A stretch of DNA of 64,000 nucleotides, from positions 62,001 to 126,000 of the forward strand of contig NZ_JAODAB010000004.1 in the NCBI RefSeq assembly GCF_025336485.1, in the 5' to 3' direction. Under the pieces are notes generated by a model that did no database searches, was not told the origin of the DNA, and saw only the letters and a program-made list of their open reading frames with translations. The DNA is from Pseudomonas citri. GTDB lineage: Bacteria; Pseudomonadota; Gammaproteobacteria; Pseudomonadales; Pseudomonadaceae. How positions within the stretch are numbered: position 1 is the first letter of the stretch; each line of letters starts with the position of its first letter. Both the position numbers and the translations under genes were made by a program. Shown here in pieces: positions 63,582-64,000 of the stretch.

Positions 63582-63617
63582 CGTACTCGTCCCACCAAAA
63601 CTGGCGCTCGTAAAAAG

Positions 63618-64000
63618 TCAGATATTAAATTGATGAACCAGCGCTCGGAGTTCTCCCCCTAATCGAGCAAGCTCTGCACTGGAAGACGCAGTACGCCGAC
63701 TGGCATCGGCACTTTGTTCTCCAATGCCACTGACCCGGTTGACACTTTCATGGATATTCTGGGCAACGACACTTTGCTGTTCAGCCGCGGCGGCGATCTG
63801 CTGGTTCATTTGCTCGATAGTGCTCACTGAACGGGTAATACGGATCAAAGCATCACCCGCTTCGCCCGCCAGAGTGACGGTGCGTTGAGTTTGCTTGCAG
63901 CTACTGCCCATCTGCCGCATGGCGTGGTTCGCCAAGTTTTGCAGGCTGGCTATCAGCCTTTCGATTTCCTCTGTGGAGTCATGGGCACGACGAGCAAGAG
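63618..64000 (-). CDS. methyl-accepting chemotaxis protein, C-terminal part
   Basis: The last about 127 codons of a chemoreceptor running off the window end. The visible part starts in the signalling domain (LARRAHDSTEEIERLIASLQ) and continues with the descending helix and methylation region (STIEQMNQQIAAAAEQQSVV), ending LVHQFNI. The sensor domain is outside the window, so no ligand can be proposed. It lies 36 bp beyond the second FeaR-like gene and reads toward it. Confidence 0.9.
   Translation of the reverse strand, partial: LARRAHDSTEEIERLIASLQNLANHAMRQMGSSCKQTQRTVTLAGEAGDALIRITRSVSTIEQMNQQIAAAAEQQSVVAQNIHESVNRVSGIGEQSADASRRTASSSAELARLGGELRALVHQFNI

Noticed and set aside
1..64000. CRISPR array, prophage, integrase, transposase, tRNA or rRNA
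   Set aside because: No repeat-spacer pattern, phage or transposase protein sequence, or RNA gene was found by reading the window; a profile scan could still find a very short RNA.

Overview
The window looks like a chromosomal catabolic region of a Pseudomonas (P. putida/P. fluorescens type). The reasons are GC-rich coding, tightly packed operons, an sfnB-type sulfur gene, a benR-benABCD cluster, a complete phenylacetate (paa) cluster with its symporter and OprD-type porin, and AraC/LysR/MarR regulators throughout. No rRNA, tRNA, CRISPR array, prophage or insertion sequence was seen. The species assignment is inference.

Layout. (a) 1-6.3 kb: the start of an sfnB-like sulfur-acquisition gene behind a sigma-54-type promoter, a nitrate/sulfonate-type ABC importer (permease, Tat-exported binding protein, ATPase), an acyl-CoA-dehydrogenase-like enzyme, an AhpD-like protein and an AraC regulator. 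(b) 6.4-10.0 kb: a DoxX / carboxylesterase / extradiol-dioxygenase / NADP-oxidoreductase operon with a divergent LysR gene, resembling quinone-stress (Mhq-type) cassettes. (c) 10.1-15.4 kb: benzoate dioxygenase genes benABCD, activator benR with two BenR/XylS-type sites 21 bp apart, and a decayed benE transporter. (d) 15.6-21.9 kb: an unknown membrane protein, then phenylacetaldehyde dehydrogenase (feaB), periplasmic copper amine oxidase (tynA) and feaR, which turn phenylethylamine into phenylacetate. (e) 21.9-39.5 kb: paaX/paaY, then paaFGHIJK, paaABCDE, a DUF485 protein with paaL, a porin and paaZ, followed by a chemoreceptor at 39.7-41.8 kb. (f) 41.9-63.6 kb: a less familiar accessory cluster. 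It holds a MarR regulator, a Rieske oxygenase with its reductase, a SnoaL-like protein, an APC permease, a CobW GTPase, two YtcJ/AepA-type amidohydrolases, an RND/YCF48/DUF1302 envelope module, a class III PLP enzyme with a small-molecule kinase, an SDR, a broken feaB-like aldehyde dehydrogenase and a second FeaR-like regulator. The 3' edge enters another chemoreceptor.

How it fits together. Benzoate goes to catechol via ben. Phenylethylamine goes via TynA and FeaB to phenylacetate, and the paa genes take phenylacetate to acetyl-CoA and succinyl-CoA. The best candidate for an undescribed system is region (f). The PLP enzyme carries the active-site motif of ethanolamine-phosphate/phosphohydroxylysine phospho-lyases and sits directly before an APH-fold kinase. 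Together they could phosphorylate an amino alcohol and eliminate phosphate and ammonia to give an aldehyde. A FeaB-like dehydrogenase (here a pseudogene) and a FeaR paralogue next to them suggest an aryl-amino-alcohol such as phenylethanolamine feeding into phenylacetaldehyde. That substrate is an inference from context, not something the sequence shows.
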